This document shows, piece by piece, positions 16,892 to 24,716 of a DNA stretch of 46,624 nt (the stretch's first letter is position 1; each line of letters opens with the position of its first letter). The position numbers and the translations under genes were made by a program. This DNA is from Acidobacteriota bacterium (lineage in GTDB: Bacteria; Acidobacteriota; Vicinamibacteria; Marinacidobacterales; SMYC01). The notes under the pieces were generated by a model, which saw nothing but the letters and a program-made list of their open reading frames with translations, was not told the DNA's origin and did not search any database. Location of the stretch: the NCBI GenBank assembly GCA_004356105.1, contig SMYC01000285.1:1-46624 (forward strand), read 5' to 3'.

Positions 16892-17893
16892 CTAGCTGAC
16901 TTCCGGGCGGGAGAAGGACGTCTCTTCCAATAACCCGTCGGATGCTTTCGTCGTGCGGAAAAAGCCCCGCGCAAGAAGCGAATGGATATGCCGGAGCACC
17001 TGGAAATCCGTCAGCTCTGACTCTTCCATGACGCGGACGATCGTCTGATAGCGGATGAGATACTCATAAATCTCCAGCTCATCGGCGCTGAGTGCATTGA
17101 CGGCGACGTCGCAAGCGTCGTTGAGCCCGATCTCGTAGACGAGTGGCGGCAGCTTCGACGTCAGCCGCTCGAGTGCTTCGATCTGCTGCATCGCTTCAAG
17201 GATGATGATCTCCGTCTGTCCCGCGATCGTCATCGGTACCGTTGCGTCCGTGGGGAACGCGAAGATCTCGTAGCGCCCTTTCTGTATCCCGAGCACGCGG
17301 TGAAGCGCTTTCTCCTTGCGCACGTTTCCTGCCTGGCAGTGCACGATCTGACCGTCCGTCAGGTAGAGCCGGCCGTCGCCGCTCTGATTCCGGATGACGA
17401 TCATTGCCGTCATCCCGTGGCTGGCGAGCTGTATCAGTAAATCAGGTAGCGTCGTATCGATGCGCTCCGGAGACATCGTGAGCTGCGTAACGGACACGGC
17501 GCTTTGATACGGAAGGATGTTCCCGACCGTCCCGATACGAAACGGGCTGGCGAGCTTGGTTTTCCGCTGGCGGGGCACGAGGGTGACGCTCAGCAGGAAG
17601 CTCCCAATCCGGATGCGGTCCCCGCTCTCGAGACGTTGCCGGCGCACGGATTCGTCGTTCACGTAGGTGCCGTTGGTGCTCCCCATATCGCGGATGAGCA
17701 GCTCGCCAGCCTCGTTCAAAATCTCGACATGATAGTTCGACACTCGGTTCGAGCGAAGCTGGATATCGTTCGTGTGGTGGCGCCCAATCGAAACCCGAAA
17801 CGTCTCCTGGAGATCGAAGCTATGGACCTGGCGATCGGTGGCTAGCTGCAGCAACATCTCGTGAAGCGGCAATTCGGTTTTTGCGTGGTCCAT
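16892..17893 (-). CDS. FHA domain plus DUF4388 protein
   Basis: This is a 333-residue cytosolic protein. I use ATG 17893; an in-frame TTG at 17923 also exists, and neither has a good SD. A forkhead-associated domain that binds phosphothreonine lies at about residues 30-105, with SIGRHHTNDIQL, a conserved SNYHVEI and IRDMGSTNGTYVND. A DUF4388 domain follows (about 150-250; TLPDLLIQLASHGMTAMIVI and GRLYLTDGQIVHCQAG). The rest, to about 320, is helical and resembles the winged-helix end of DUF4388 proteins. DUF4388 is common in proteins tied to gliding, motility or GTPase signalling in Deltaproteobacteria and Acidobacteriota. A link to Ser/Thr kinase signalling is likely but unproven; the only kinase in the window is a fragment. 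Confidence 0.85.
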   Translation of the reverse strand: MDHAKTELPLHEMLLQLATDRQVHSFDLQETFRVSIGRHHTNDIQLRSNRVSNYHVEILNEAGELLIRDMGSTNGTYVNDESVRRQRLESGDRIRIGSFLLSVTLVPRQRKTKLASPFRIGTVGNILPYQSAVSVTQLTMSPERIDTTLPDLLIQLASHGMTAMIVIRNQSGDGRLYLTDGQIVHCQAGNVRKEKALHRVLGIQKGRYEIFAFPTDATVPMTIAGQTEIIILEAMQQIEALERLTSKLPPLVYEIGLNDACDVAVNALSADELEIYEYLIRYQTIVRVMEESELTDFQVLRHIHSLLARGFFRTTKASDGLLEETSFSRPEVS

Positions 17894-18010
17894 AGACAGG
17901 GAAGCCCCAAGCGTTTGAAGCAATTGGGGTGCCAGCTAGCTATCCGTCAGAGAACAAAGAGCTTTTACCGACGCACACCTTCTAGATTGTAGGGGTTTAC
18001 CCGCGGTGAG

Positions 18011-19132
18011 TCATGCATTCTTTAATGCAAGCCGCGACAATCCGAAGAACGGATTGGGAGGGGTCTCGCCCAATACGACCTCGGCAACATGCTCCCCTAG
18101 CGCAGGTCCGTGCTTGTAACCATGACCCGAACCCCCGCCGACCACCCAGACGTTCTCCGCGTCCGGATGCCGGTCGATGATGAAGTTATGGTCGGTGCTG
18201 TTCTCGTATTGACACACGCGTGCCTCGACGAGCGGGGCACCCTTCATGCCCGGGAAGCGAAACTCCATATAGTCGCGCGCCGCCGCGATGGATTCCTCCC
18301 GCGGGAGACGCTCCATCGTCGTCGGGTCCACCGTCTCGCCTGTTGAATCATCCGCGACTTTGAACCCGCGCCAATTACTGCCGGGAATGCCGTAATACAG
18401 CCGTGGCCCGTTATCGATCCAGATGGGGCAAAAGCCTTCGAGGTAGCGCGTATCTCCGAGAGGTGTCCCGAAGTAGTAAATCTCTTGCCGCGTTGGCGTG
18501 ATGAACGTCTCGCCGAGCTCGGGAAAAAGGCCACCGAGCCAAGGGCCGCATGCAAAAACGTAGTTGTCCGCGCTTAGCGTCTCGCCGTTCGAAAGAACAA
18601 CGCCTTTTCGGCCGCGCTTCGCGGCGCTCTGAACATAGGTGCCGCCAAGCTCGATGAACGCCTCGAGCACAGCTTGGCACCCGCGCCGCGCGAGAAGATA
18701 GCCGCAATCCTCTTCGTAGATTGCCCATTCAACGTCCTCGAAGTTTATCTGGGGGAAGCGTCGGGCGGCTTCGCTCACGCTCAGCTCCTCGAAGGGAACC
18801 CCGACTTTCTTAAGAACCTGGATCGCCGCTCGCTCATAGGTACCGTCCGCGCTCGCCATCCAAAGGCCGCCCATTCGATGGTACAGCTTTATGTCCCAAC
18901 GCTTCTCGTACTCTTTCCAGAGCTCGAGCGAGCGTACTACCCAGCGCGTATAGATCTCGTCGGCGCCGTAGGTTGCGCGGATGACACGGGTCTCACCGCC
19001 CGAGCTCGCACGCGAATGGCCCGGCCCCCACGCGTCGACGAGCGTGACCGAAACACCTTTGCGCAACAAGTGAAGCGCCGTCCAGCCCCCGAAGACACCG
19101 GCGCCAACGACAACTGCAGAAGATTGCGTCAT
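18011..19132 (-). CDS. Sarcosine oxidase / N-methyl amino-acid oxidase-like flavoenzyme
   Basis: This 373-residue DAO-family enzyme has an N-terminal FAD site (VVVGAGVFGGWTALHLLRKG) and the second nucleotide motif around DAWGPGHSRASSGGETRVIR, characteristic of monomeric sarcosine and N-methyltryptophan oxidases. Cys307 in EARVCQYENSTDHNF sits where these enzymes bind FAD covalently, and GGGSGHGYKHGPALGE (332-347) closes the active site. It probably oxidises an N-methylated or secondary amino acid, producing hydrogen peroxide and an aldehyde. There is no signal peptide, so it is cytosolic. Its ATG overlaps the stop of the upstream S9 peptidase (ATGA), which implies coupled expression and a role in processing peptide-derived amino acids. 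Confidence 0.88.
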   Translation of the reverse strand: MTQSSAVVVGAGVFGGWTALHLLRKGVSVTLVDAWGPGHSRASSGGETRVIRATYGADEIYTRWVVRSLELWKEYEKRWDIKLYHRMGGLWMASADGTYERAAIQVLKKVGVPFEELSVSEAARRFPQINFEDVEWAIYEEDCGYLLARRGCQAVLEAFIELGGTYVQSAAKRGRKGVVLSNGETLSADNYVFACGPWLGGLFPELGETFITPTRQEIYYFGTPLGDTRYLEGFCPIWIDNGPRLYYGIPGSNWRGFKVADDSTGETVDPTTMERLPREESIAAARDYMEFRFPGMKGAPLVEARVCQYENSTDHNFIIDRHPDAENVWVVGGGSGHGYKHGPALGEHVAEVVLGETPPNPFFGLSRLALKNA

Positions 19133-21201
19133 GGCTCTGTCGAGACGCTCATGCCTTTGCGATGTTCCCCGAACCAGTCCAGGATATAGAGCTGCGTTCG
19201 GATGAAGTTCGACGGCATCGAGCTCGTTCCGTGATATTCCTTGTTGAAGCGGAGGAGCGCCGTCTCGACGCCGAGAATCTTTAGCGCTTGGTAATACTCC
19301 TCGGTCTGGCTCATTGGCGTGCGCAAATCGAGCTCGCCTGTCATTAGAAGGGTGGGCGTCGTGACATTCCCCACATACATGAGCGGCGAATGTTCGAGAT
19401 ATTTTTCAGCATTGTCCCAAGGGAAACCCTCGAAGCGGTAATAAGCCCAAAGCGTGATGTCGGCCGTTCCCGCGAAGCTCATCCAGTTCACGACGGGACA
19501 GCGCACCGCCGCCGCGGCGAAGCGATCCGTCTGGCCAATCGCCCAGCTCGAGAGCACACCGCCCCCGCTGCAGCCGGTGACGTAGAGCCGGTCCGCGTCT
19601 ACGTAACCTTTTTCCAGAACGTGATCGACCCCCGCCATGAGGTCCTCGTGGTCGACGCTCGGATACCCGTTATCGATGGCGTTTCCGAACTCTGTACCAT
19701 ATCCCGTGCTCCCGCGCGGATTCGTATACAGAAGCACGTAGTCGTTCGCGGCGTAGTTCTGAAACGCATTGTTGAACCCGACATTGTACATACCGTGTGG
19801 TCCCCCGTGGATTTGGAGAATCATCGGGTAGCGTTTCGAGCTGTCGAATCCCGGCGGTTTCACGATCCAGCCTTGGATGCGCGCGGCGTCCTCAGTGGAG
19901 GATTCGTACCAAATCTCCTCGACTTCGCCGAGCTCGACGCCCGCGAGAACGTCGTCGTTCACATGCGTCAGCCGTTTCATCTCGCTCGGGCGCAACATCG
20001 AGAAGGCCACGACATCCGGCGGAACGTGAAAAGAAGACCGGATGGCCACAGCCGTCCCATTCGCAGCAACGGAACCGAGTGTCAGCATGTGCTCCCCGTC
20101 CGTGAGCTGTTTCAACCCGCCGTTGAGCGACGCGGAGTGCACGTTGCGGGCGCCACGATCGTCAGCCATGAAGTAGACCGCGCTGCCGTCAGAAGACCAT
20201 ACGAGCCCACGCACGTCTCGGTCGAGCTCGGACGAAATGTTCCGCATCGCGGTGCCGTCGATGTTCACGACATAGAGGTCGCTCACGCGATAGGTTTGTG
20301 CCGTCCAGTCATAGCCGGAGAACGCTACGGTCTTGCCGTCGGGCGAGACGACGGGCGAGGTCCACGGACCGCGTTTCGACGTAATGGCCGTGATGTCGCC
20401 CGAGGCGATGTCGACCCGGTAGATATGGGACTCGCGATATTTCACATCCGCGTCGTCTTCCATCGCGCCGTCGAAAACGAGCGTCTTGCCGTCGGGCGTC
20501 CAGTCGATGCCGGCACCGTAGTCGAGTCCTACCGAACCTCGCGAGCCCACGTGCCACTTCCCTTCCGTGAGCTGGCGCGGCGAGCCACCATCGGCCGGAA
20601 CGAGGAAGAGGTGGCGGTAGCCTTCCTCGAGAAAACCGACGCGGTCCTGGCGAAAATGCATGGTGCGGACGATGCGAGGCGTCTTGGTCCAATCGGCCCC
20701 TTCGGGCGGCGAGGGCATGGAAGGTAGATCCCACGTCTCTTTCGCGGGCACGATCATCGTGAAGGCGATGCGGGTGCCGTCCGGTGACCAGTGCAGATCC
20801 CGCGGCGTTGTCGTGACATGCGTGACCTGCGACGTCGCGCCTTCCGCGTCCATCCACCGCACGAGGATCTGCTTTCCTTTGGGCTTGCCATCAGACAAGT
20901 AGGCGAGACGCGTTCCGTCCGGCGACCAGCGCGGGCTCGAGCCATCGACAAGGAACCGGTTGCGCGTCCCGTCGGTACCGACCATCCAGAGCTCGGAATC
21001 CCAACGATCGTCGATCCGGTTCACCATCGACCGTGTATAGACGGTGCGTTTGCCGTCGGGTGAGATCTGGGGGTCGCTAACACGCTCCCAGTCGAGAATG
21101 TGGTCTGCTGTGAGTCGGCCTTTACTGGCCGTTTCCTGCGCAGCAGAGGATGCGGCCAAGAAAATGCTCGCAAGCAGCCAGCACGTCGATCGACGAGTCA
21201 T
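19129..21201 (-). CDS. Secreted S9 family prolyl oligopeptidase (acylaminoacyl-peptidase/DPP type)
   Basis: This 690-residue serine peptidase has signal peptide MTRRSTCWLLASIFLAASSA and a strong SD (GGAGG). Residues about 30-415 form a WD40/TolB-like propeller with repeated 'SPDGkr.vY' strands. The alpha/beta-hydrolase domain runs from about 425 to 685. The catalytic triad is readable as Ser545 in GCSGGG, Asp625 in TGELDLRTP and His657 in EYHGTS. The nucleophile elbow is GCSGGG rather than the usual GxSxGG with Trp-Ser-Tyr. It would cut short peptides in the periplasm. It lies second in a three-gene run, after the phosphodiesterase fusion and overlapping the flavoenzyme. Confidence 0.92.
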   Translation of the reverse strand: MTRRSTCWLLASIFLAASSAAQETASKGRLTADHILDWERVSDPQISPDGKRTVYTRSMVNRIDDRWDSELWMVGTDGTRNRFLVDGSSPRWSPDGTRLAYLSDGKPKGKQILVRWMDAEGATSQVTHVTTTPRDLHWSPDGTRIAFTMIVPAKETWDLPSMPSPPEGADWTKTPRIVRTMHFRQDRVGFLEEGYRHLFLVPADGGSPRQLTEGKWHVGSRGSVGLDYGAGIDWTPDGKTLVFDGAMEDDADVKYRESHIYRVDIASGDITAITSKRGPWTSPVVSPDGKTVAFSGYDWTAQTYRVSDLYVVNIDGTAMRNISSELDRDVRGLVWSSDGSAVYFMADDRGARNVHSASLNGGLKQLTDGEHMLTLGSVAANGTAVAIRSSFHVPPDVVAFSMLRPSEMKRLTHVNDDVLAGVELGEVEEIWYESSTEDAARIQGWIVKPPGFDSSKRYPMILQIHGGPHGMYNVGFNNAFQNYAANDYVLLYTNPRGSTGYGTEFGNAIDNGYPSVDHEDLMAGVDHVLEKGYVDADRLYVTGCSGGGVLSSWAIGQTDRFAAAAVRCPVVNWMSFAGTADITLWAYYRFEGFPWDNAEKYLEHSPLMYVGNVTTPTLLMTGELDLRTPMSQTEEYYQALKILGVETALLRFNKEYHGTSSMPSNFIRTQLYILDWFGEHRKGMSVSTEP

Positions 21202-21252
21202 GAGGTCCTCCTTGGATCGTTCCTGCGAGTGTAAGCGCGAAAACCGCCGAGA

Positions 21253-23028
21253 TCAACGCTGGCTTTCGATCTGCGCCATCGCGCTGGCGTAATCGGTGAA
21301 GTCTATGTGGTGAGTGATCTTGGCGTTCTCGACGCGCAGGAAGGTGATGAGCCTGCCGCGGAGCTGGATCTCGGGTTTGTCGACGTTCCAATAGGCGCCG
21401 CTCATACGCACATTCATAGACATGATGTAGAGGACGGCCGGGCCCGCGACGAATTTCTCGTCGACGACGTAGCGGATTTCGCTGGTTCCAGAATCCTCCC
21501 AGCTCGTGCGCCAGAAATCGACGATGGCCTCCATGCCCACGAGGTCGATCGCGTCGCGGTCAAAATATTCCATCGTGAAGTCTTGATAGACGGACGTCTC
21601 GTCCAGGAGCTCCGCCATATGTTCCCAATCTTGGTTCTGAATTCTGCGAAGATAGGCCGTCGCCACGTCCTCGACCTCGCTCGTTTGGAGAATCTCCGTC
21701 ATCACGACGCCCGTCGCAGTCGGAAGATCGAGCCCGAGCAAGTGCGCGATGGTGGGAGCGACGTCGAGGTTCCGAACGTGACCGACCCGCTGGCCACGCG
21801 CGATCCCCACACCCGAGGCGACGAAGGCCGGGTACATGCGGGGATGGGACGGCAGGTAGCCGTGCCCGTGATAGACCGTCGCCCGAGGCCGGCGATGGGT
21901 GGACGAGCTCTCCGCGTCCGCGACCGGGAAAGTATCGATATCACCGACGATCGCGTATTGGCCTTGGACGTGCGGGTCTTCCTCGTAGCGCGGGAAGCCG
22001 AGGTCGTGAAAATCCTGCGGCCGGAGGATCCGGGCGACACCGCGCAGACTGAGCGCCTCTTCGAACACGCGCTCGAGCGCCGCTTCGTCGCGCGTGAGAT
22101 CCGCGGCTTCGACGTAAAGGGACCAGCCCGATCGCGTGAGGCGTACGCGGTCGGCCAGCCCGTTTCGTTCGAAGAGCGGATGCAGATTCACCTCGTGGCG
22201 CACGGTGTGGAAGCCGTGATCGGAAACGATGAAAAACGTCGTCTTATCGGCAAGCCCCGCTTCGTCGACCGCCCGCATCAGGATGCCGACGGCGTTGTCC
22301 GCGGCGGTAATCGCCTCTTTCGACCGGTAGTGGTCGGGCCCGTAGACGTGTTGGATCTCGTCGGTGACAAGGAGGTGAATCGCGAGAAGCTGCGGCCGGT
22401 ATCGAAGGAGCACATAGGCGGCCGCGTCGGCAAGGATGGCATCCGCGGCACCTTTGCGATTCCGATCCAAGTACCACGCGTAAAAAAGGTCGATCGGGAT
22501 GCCGGCTTTCCTCAGCTCTTCGAGAAAAGCCGGGTCCGCCGCCTTCGGGTCGGCCGTGTCTCCGTCGAAGACTTCGGGGATGTTGTAGTCGATCGAAGGG
22601 TCTTGATAGTTCTCGGGCCAATAGAAAGCGGCTGTTATCAACCCTTTTTGCTTCGCCGCATCGAAAATAGTGGGAACGCGCACGGATTCCGTGTGCGGCT
22701 TGTTGGTGAAGTGAAAGCGCTCGCCCGTCTCTCGGTTGACGACACGGTTCCCCACCACGCCGTGCACGCGCGGCATCACACCCGTCACGAGCGTCGTGTG
22801 GCTGGGATGCGTCACGCTCGGATAGACCGTCTCGCTGCTCTCAGCCCAAACGCCGGTCTCGATCAGCTTGCGGATGTTCGGAAGCACGAGCTCGCGATCG
22901 TCTAGTTGATAGGCCGCGAGCCCGTCAATGGAAATGAGCACGACGTGCTCCGGCTGAGCCCAGGCGCCGGCCGCGACCGCCAGGAAAGAAAGTATGAAGT
23001 AGCGTCTCACCGCGTCGGACTTTAACAT
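21253..23028 (-). CDS. Secreted type I phosphodiesterase/nucleotide pyrophosphatase fused to an NTF2-like domain
   Basis: This 591-residue protein has a signal peptide (YFILSFLAVAAGAWAQ). Residues about 27-445 are an alkaline-phosphatase-superfamily phosphodiesterase. Metal ligands and nucleophile are visible: Asp35 (SIDGL), Thr73 (SVTHPSHTTLVTG), Asp223 and His227 (VTDEIQHVYGP), Asp270-His271 (VSDHGF) and a C-terminal histidine in YHGHGYLP. Residues about 450-591 form a separate NTF2/SnoaL-like domain (VEDVATAYLRRIQNQDWEHMAELL...ITHHIDFTDYA) that is not part of the usual enzyme. Fusion of a small ligand-binding or dimerising domain is unusual for this family. The reading frame is uninterrupted through the junction. 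The start is uncertain: ATG 23028 has no SD, and GTG 23010 would also keep the signal peptide. Confidence 0.87.
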   Translation of the reverse strand: MLKSDAVRRYFILSFLAVAAGAWAQPEHVVLISIDGLAAYQLDDRELVLPNIRKLIETGVWAESSETVYPSVTHPSHTTLVTGVMPRVHGVVGNRVVNRETGERFHFTNKPHTESVRVPTIFDAAKQKGLITAAFYWPENYQDPSIDYNIPEVFDGDTADPKAADPAFLEELRKAGIPIDLFYAWYLDRNRKGAADAILADAAAYVLLRYRPQLLAIHLLVTDEIQHVYGPDHYRSKEAITAADNAVGILMRAVDEAGLADKTTFFIVSDHGFHTVRHEVNLHPLFERNGLADRVRLTRSGWSLYVEAADLTRDEAALERVFEEALSLRGVARILRPQDFHDLGFPRYEEDPHVQGQYAIVGDIDTFPVADAESSSTHRRPRATVYHGHGYLPSHPRMYPAFVASGVGIARGQRVGHVRNLDVAPTIAHLLGLDLPTATGVVMTEILQTSEVEDVATAYLRRIQNQDWEHMAELLDETSVYQDFTMEYFDRDAIDLVGMEAIVDFWRTSWEDSGTSEIRYVVDEKFVAGPAVLYIMSMNVRMSGAYWNVDKPEIQLRGRLITFLRVENAKITHHIDFTDYASAMAQIESQR

Positions 23029-23034
23029 AGCAGG

Positions 23035-23658
23035 ATGCTCGCGCTCGCCTTACTCCTCGCGGGGCCTTTGACTCTAGAGGTTCCGATCTATCTCGGCGCC
23101 GAGCTCCACGAAGAAACGCTCATGAACGCGCTCCGAGAGACCGCACGCATTTTCGAGCCGGGCGACATCCAGCTTCGCTTCGACGTCTCCCCGGACCAGT
23201 CAACGACCCGCCCGCTCGTAACGGTGATCGTGCAGCCCCGACCGGCTCGCTTCAAAGTGCACGGATGTAGCCGCGACCGCCACGATCACCGCCTCGGCCA
23301 CACTCAACTGCGCTCACGCCGCATTACCCTCTGGTCGGAGCAAGTGGCGCGCGCCGTAGACGGGAACTGGGACCGCAAAGAGCTCCCCAAGGTCGACCAC
23401 CGCGTCTATGCCCGAGCGTTAGGCCGGGTCCTCGCCCATGAGCTCGGCCACTTGCTCCTGCGCCTGAACGGGCATCGCGACCGAGGTCTTATGCGGTCCG
23501 CTTTCTCGCATCGAAGCTTGACCGCGCGCGGACGCCGCGCTTTTCGCTTTGCTGAGGAAGATCTCCAGGCGATCCGAGAGACACTTCTGCAAGCGGTCGC
23601 CAAAAACAAAAGCGCCTCCTTTCGTCCTAGCGACGAGAGGGAGGCGCCTAAGCGCTAG
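23035..23658 (+). CDS. Small secreted metalloprotease-like protein (HELGH)
   Basis: This is a 207-residue protein with a short hydrophobic leader (MLALALLLAGPLT). Near residues 134-150 it has AHELGHLLLRLNGHRDRGLM. This gives a zinc-binding HExxH, a third histidine eight residues later and a following GLM that could act as a Met-turn. Small secreted proteins with HELGHxLL...H...GLM are common and uncharacterised in Acidobacteriota; the spacing is two longer than in classical metzincins. The C-terminal tail is basic. The gene is head-to-head with the phosphodiesterase fusion, with only 6 bases between their start codons, so its promoter must lie inside that gene. Protease activity is an inference from the motif. 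Confidence 0.65.
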   Translation: MLALALLLAGPLTLEVPIYLGAELHEETLMNALRETARIFEPGDIQLRFDVSPDQSTTRPLVTVIVQPRPARFKVHGCSRDRHDHRLGHTQLRSRRITLWSEQVARAVDGNWDRKELPKVDHRVYARALGRVLAHELGHLLLRLNGHRDRGLMRSAFSHRSLTARGRRAFRFAEEDLQAIRETLLQAVAKNKSASFRPSDEREAPKR

Positions 23659-23704
23659 CCAGGTAAACCTGAAAGCGTTCTAAATCCAAACCACACAGCT
23701 GACT

Positions 23705-23801
23705 CTCATCCCACATCCCCTCCTATCCCCACATCCCCTTGCCTTTAAAAACGCCGCTAAAAGCAAGGAGAGGTGGGGATAGGAGAGGATGGGGGGATAA
23801 G
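23705..23801. repeat. 97-base imperfect inverted repeat (pyrimidine/purine-rich hairpin)
   Basis: The left arm 23705-23747 and right arm 23758-23801 pair over about 37 of 43 positions around a 10-base loop (23748-23757). The left strand is very C/T-rich with repeated TCCCC, the right strand A/G-rich. There is no T-run after the right arm, so this is not a standard terminator, and it is far longer than one. It lies in the 250-base gap between the metalloprotease-like gene and the DUF6036 pair, which otherwise holds no gene. It might be a miniature mobile element, a structured RNA or a nucleoid-type palindrome. Confidence 0.7.
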
Positions 23802-23910
23802 AAAGAATTTGCTTCAGAACGTGGTACAAAATCCTCGCTTCTGACGGGTTATTATCTAAGTGCTCCCAGAGGAGCTCGCCACCAGCGAAGCCCACTGCTA
23901 ATATTGCGCT

Positions 23911-24201
23911 GTGAGCATCGAATCACTGCCAGGAGGCGACCTCATCGAGAAGGGACTGCGCGATCTCACGGAAAAGCGCGAGACCGACGAGGCACTTCTC
24001 GTGTCGATAGGAGCCTCGCGACTGCGACACGAAGGACTTCCGGTGCCCGGTAACGTCTTCTCCGACCCCGAACGGCGACTCTATGACCGGCTGGCGCGCG
24101 AGGATGAAGATTCTGCTCACTCTCGTTACAACGCCCTCGTCCGTCGTCTTGTCAGCTTCGAGAACGCGCTTGAATGCGTCGGCCTGTCGACGAAAACGTA
24201 G
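23911..24201 (+). CDS. Hypothetical protein upstream of DUF6036 (candidate antitoxin)
   Basis: This is a 96-residue soluble, charged, largely helical protein starting at GTG 23911. No SD is present, but TAATAT lies at 23899-23904, 6 bases before the start, suggesting a leaderless mRNA. I recognise no domain. Its 3' end overlaps the DUF6036 gene by 28 bases in another frame, the arrangement expected of a toxin-antitoxin or regulatory pair. Similar small proteins often precede DUF6036 genes. The function is inferred from position only. Confidence 0.6.
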   Translation: MSIESLPGGDLIEKGLRDLTEKRETDEALLVSIGASRLRHEGLPVPGNVFSDPERRLYDRLAREDEDSAHSRYNALVRRLVSFENALECVGLSTKT

Positions 24202-24704
24202 TCCGAGCCTTCCTTCGTTCCTTCGGAGAGGCGGCCAAGGAAGAGTCTCGCGTCTACTTTACGGGGGGAGTTAGTGCCGTTCTCCTAGGATGGCGTTCCA
24301 CAACAGTAGACCTCAACATTCTCGTTATCCCTGAACAAGATTCTCTCTTCCGGGCTATTCCCAGATTGAAAGAGTCCCTGCATCTGAACGTCGAGCTCGC
24401 CTCACCCGCTGATTTCATTCCCGAGCTTCCCGGCTGGCAGGAGCGCAGCCTGTTTATTGCGAAAGAGAGGAAGTTGTCCTTTTTTCACTATGACTTCTAT
24501 TCGCAAGCGCTTTCGAAAGTGCAGAGAGCGCACAGCAAGGATGTCGACGATGTGCAGCAAATGTTGAGAAGAGAGTTGATTGAGCCGAAGAGAGCTCTGG
24601 AGCTGTTCGGGATTATCGAAGCCGAGCTCTATCGGTTTCCTGCAATCGACCCTCCTTCCTTCAAAGTTAGGGTCGAGGCAACCTTTGCATCTTGCAAGAG
24701 CTGA
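24174..24704 (+). CDS. DUF6036 family nucleotidyltransferase-like protein
   Basis: This 176-residue protein has the minimal nucleotidyltransferase start VYFTGGVSAVLLGW followed by TTVDLNIL. It continues with the family blocks LNVELASPADFIPELPGWQERS, FFHYDFYSQALSKVQRAHSKD and a C-terminal IEAELYRFPAIDPPSFK. The catalytic metal motif of this fold is DxD; here it is Asp46-Leu-Asn48, so the second acidic ligand is lost. Families of this fold include AbiEii/MenT-type toxins that modify tRNA, and DUF6036 genes are often paired with a small upstream gene, as here. The altered motif may mean an inactive or metal-shifted enzyme. The start overlaps the upstream gene. Confidence 0.75.
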   Translation: MRRPVDENVVRAFLRSFGEAAKEESRVYFTGGVSAVLLGWRSTTVDLNILVIPEQDSLFRAIPRLKESLHLNVELASPADFIPELPGWQERSLFIAKERKLSFFHYDFYSQALSKVQRAHSKDVDDVQQMLRRELIEPKRALELFGIIEAELYRFPAIDPPSFKVRVEATFASCKS

Positions 24705-24716
24705 CCGTTCTGGGCT

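Noticed and set aside
18013-18030. TGCATT...AATGCA stem at the end of the flavoenzyme gene as a terminator
   Set aside because: The 6-bp stem lies within the last codons and is AT-rich without a T-run.
19390-22905. Long plus-strand frames (445 and 532 codons) within the S9 and phosphodiesterase genes
   Set aside because: Both lie antisense to genes with full catalytic motifs and show no recognisable domain.
23659-23910. Small ORFs on both strands across the inverted repeat
   Set aside because: They arise from the palindrome itself, have no SD and no similarity to known proteins.
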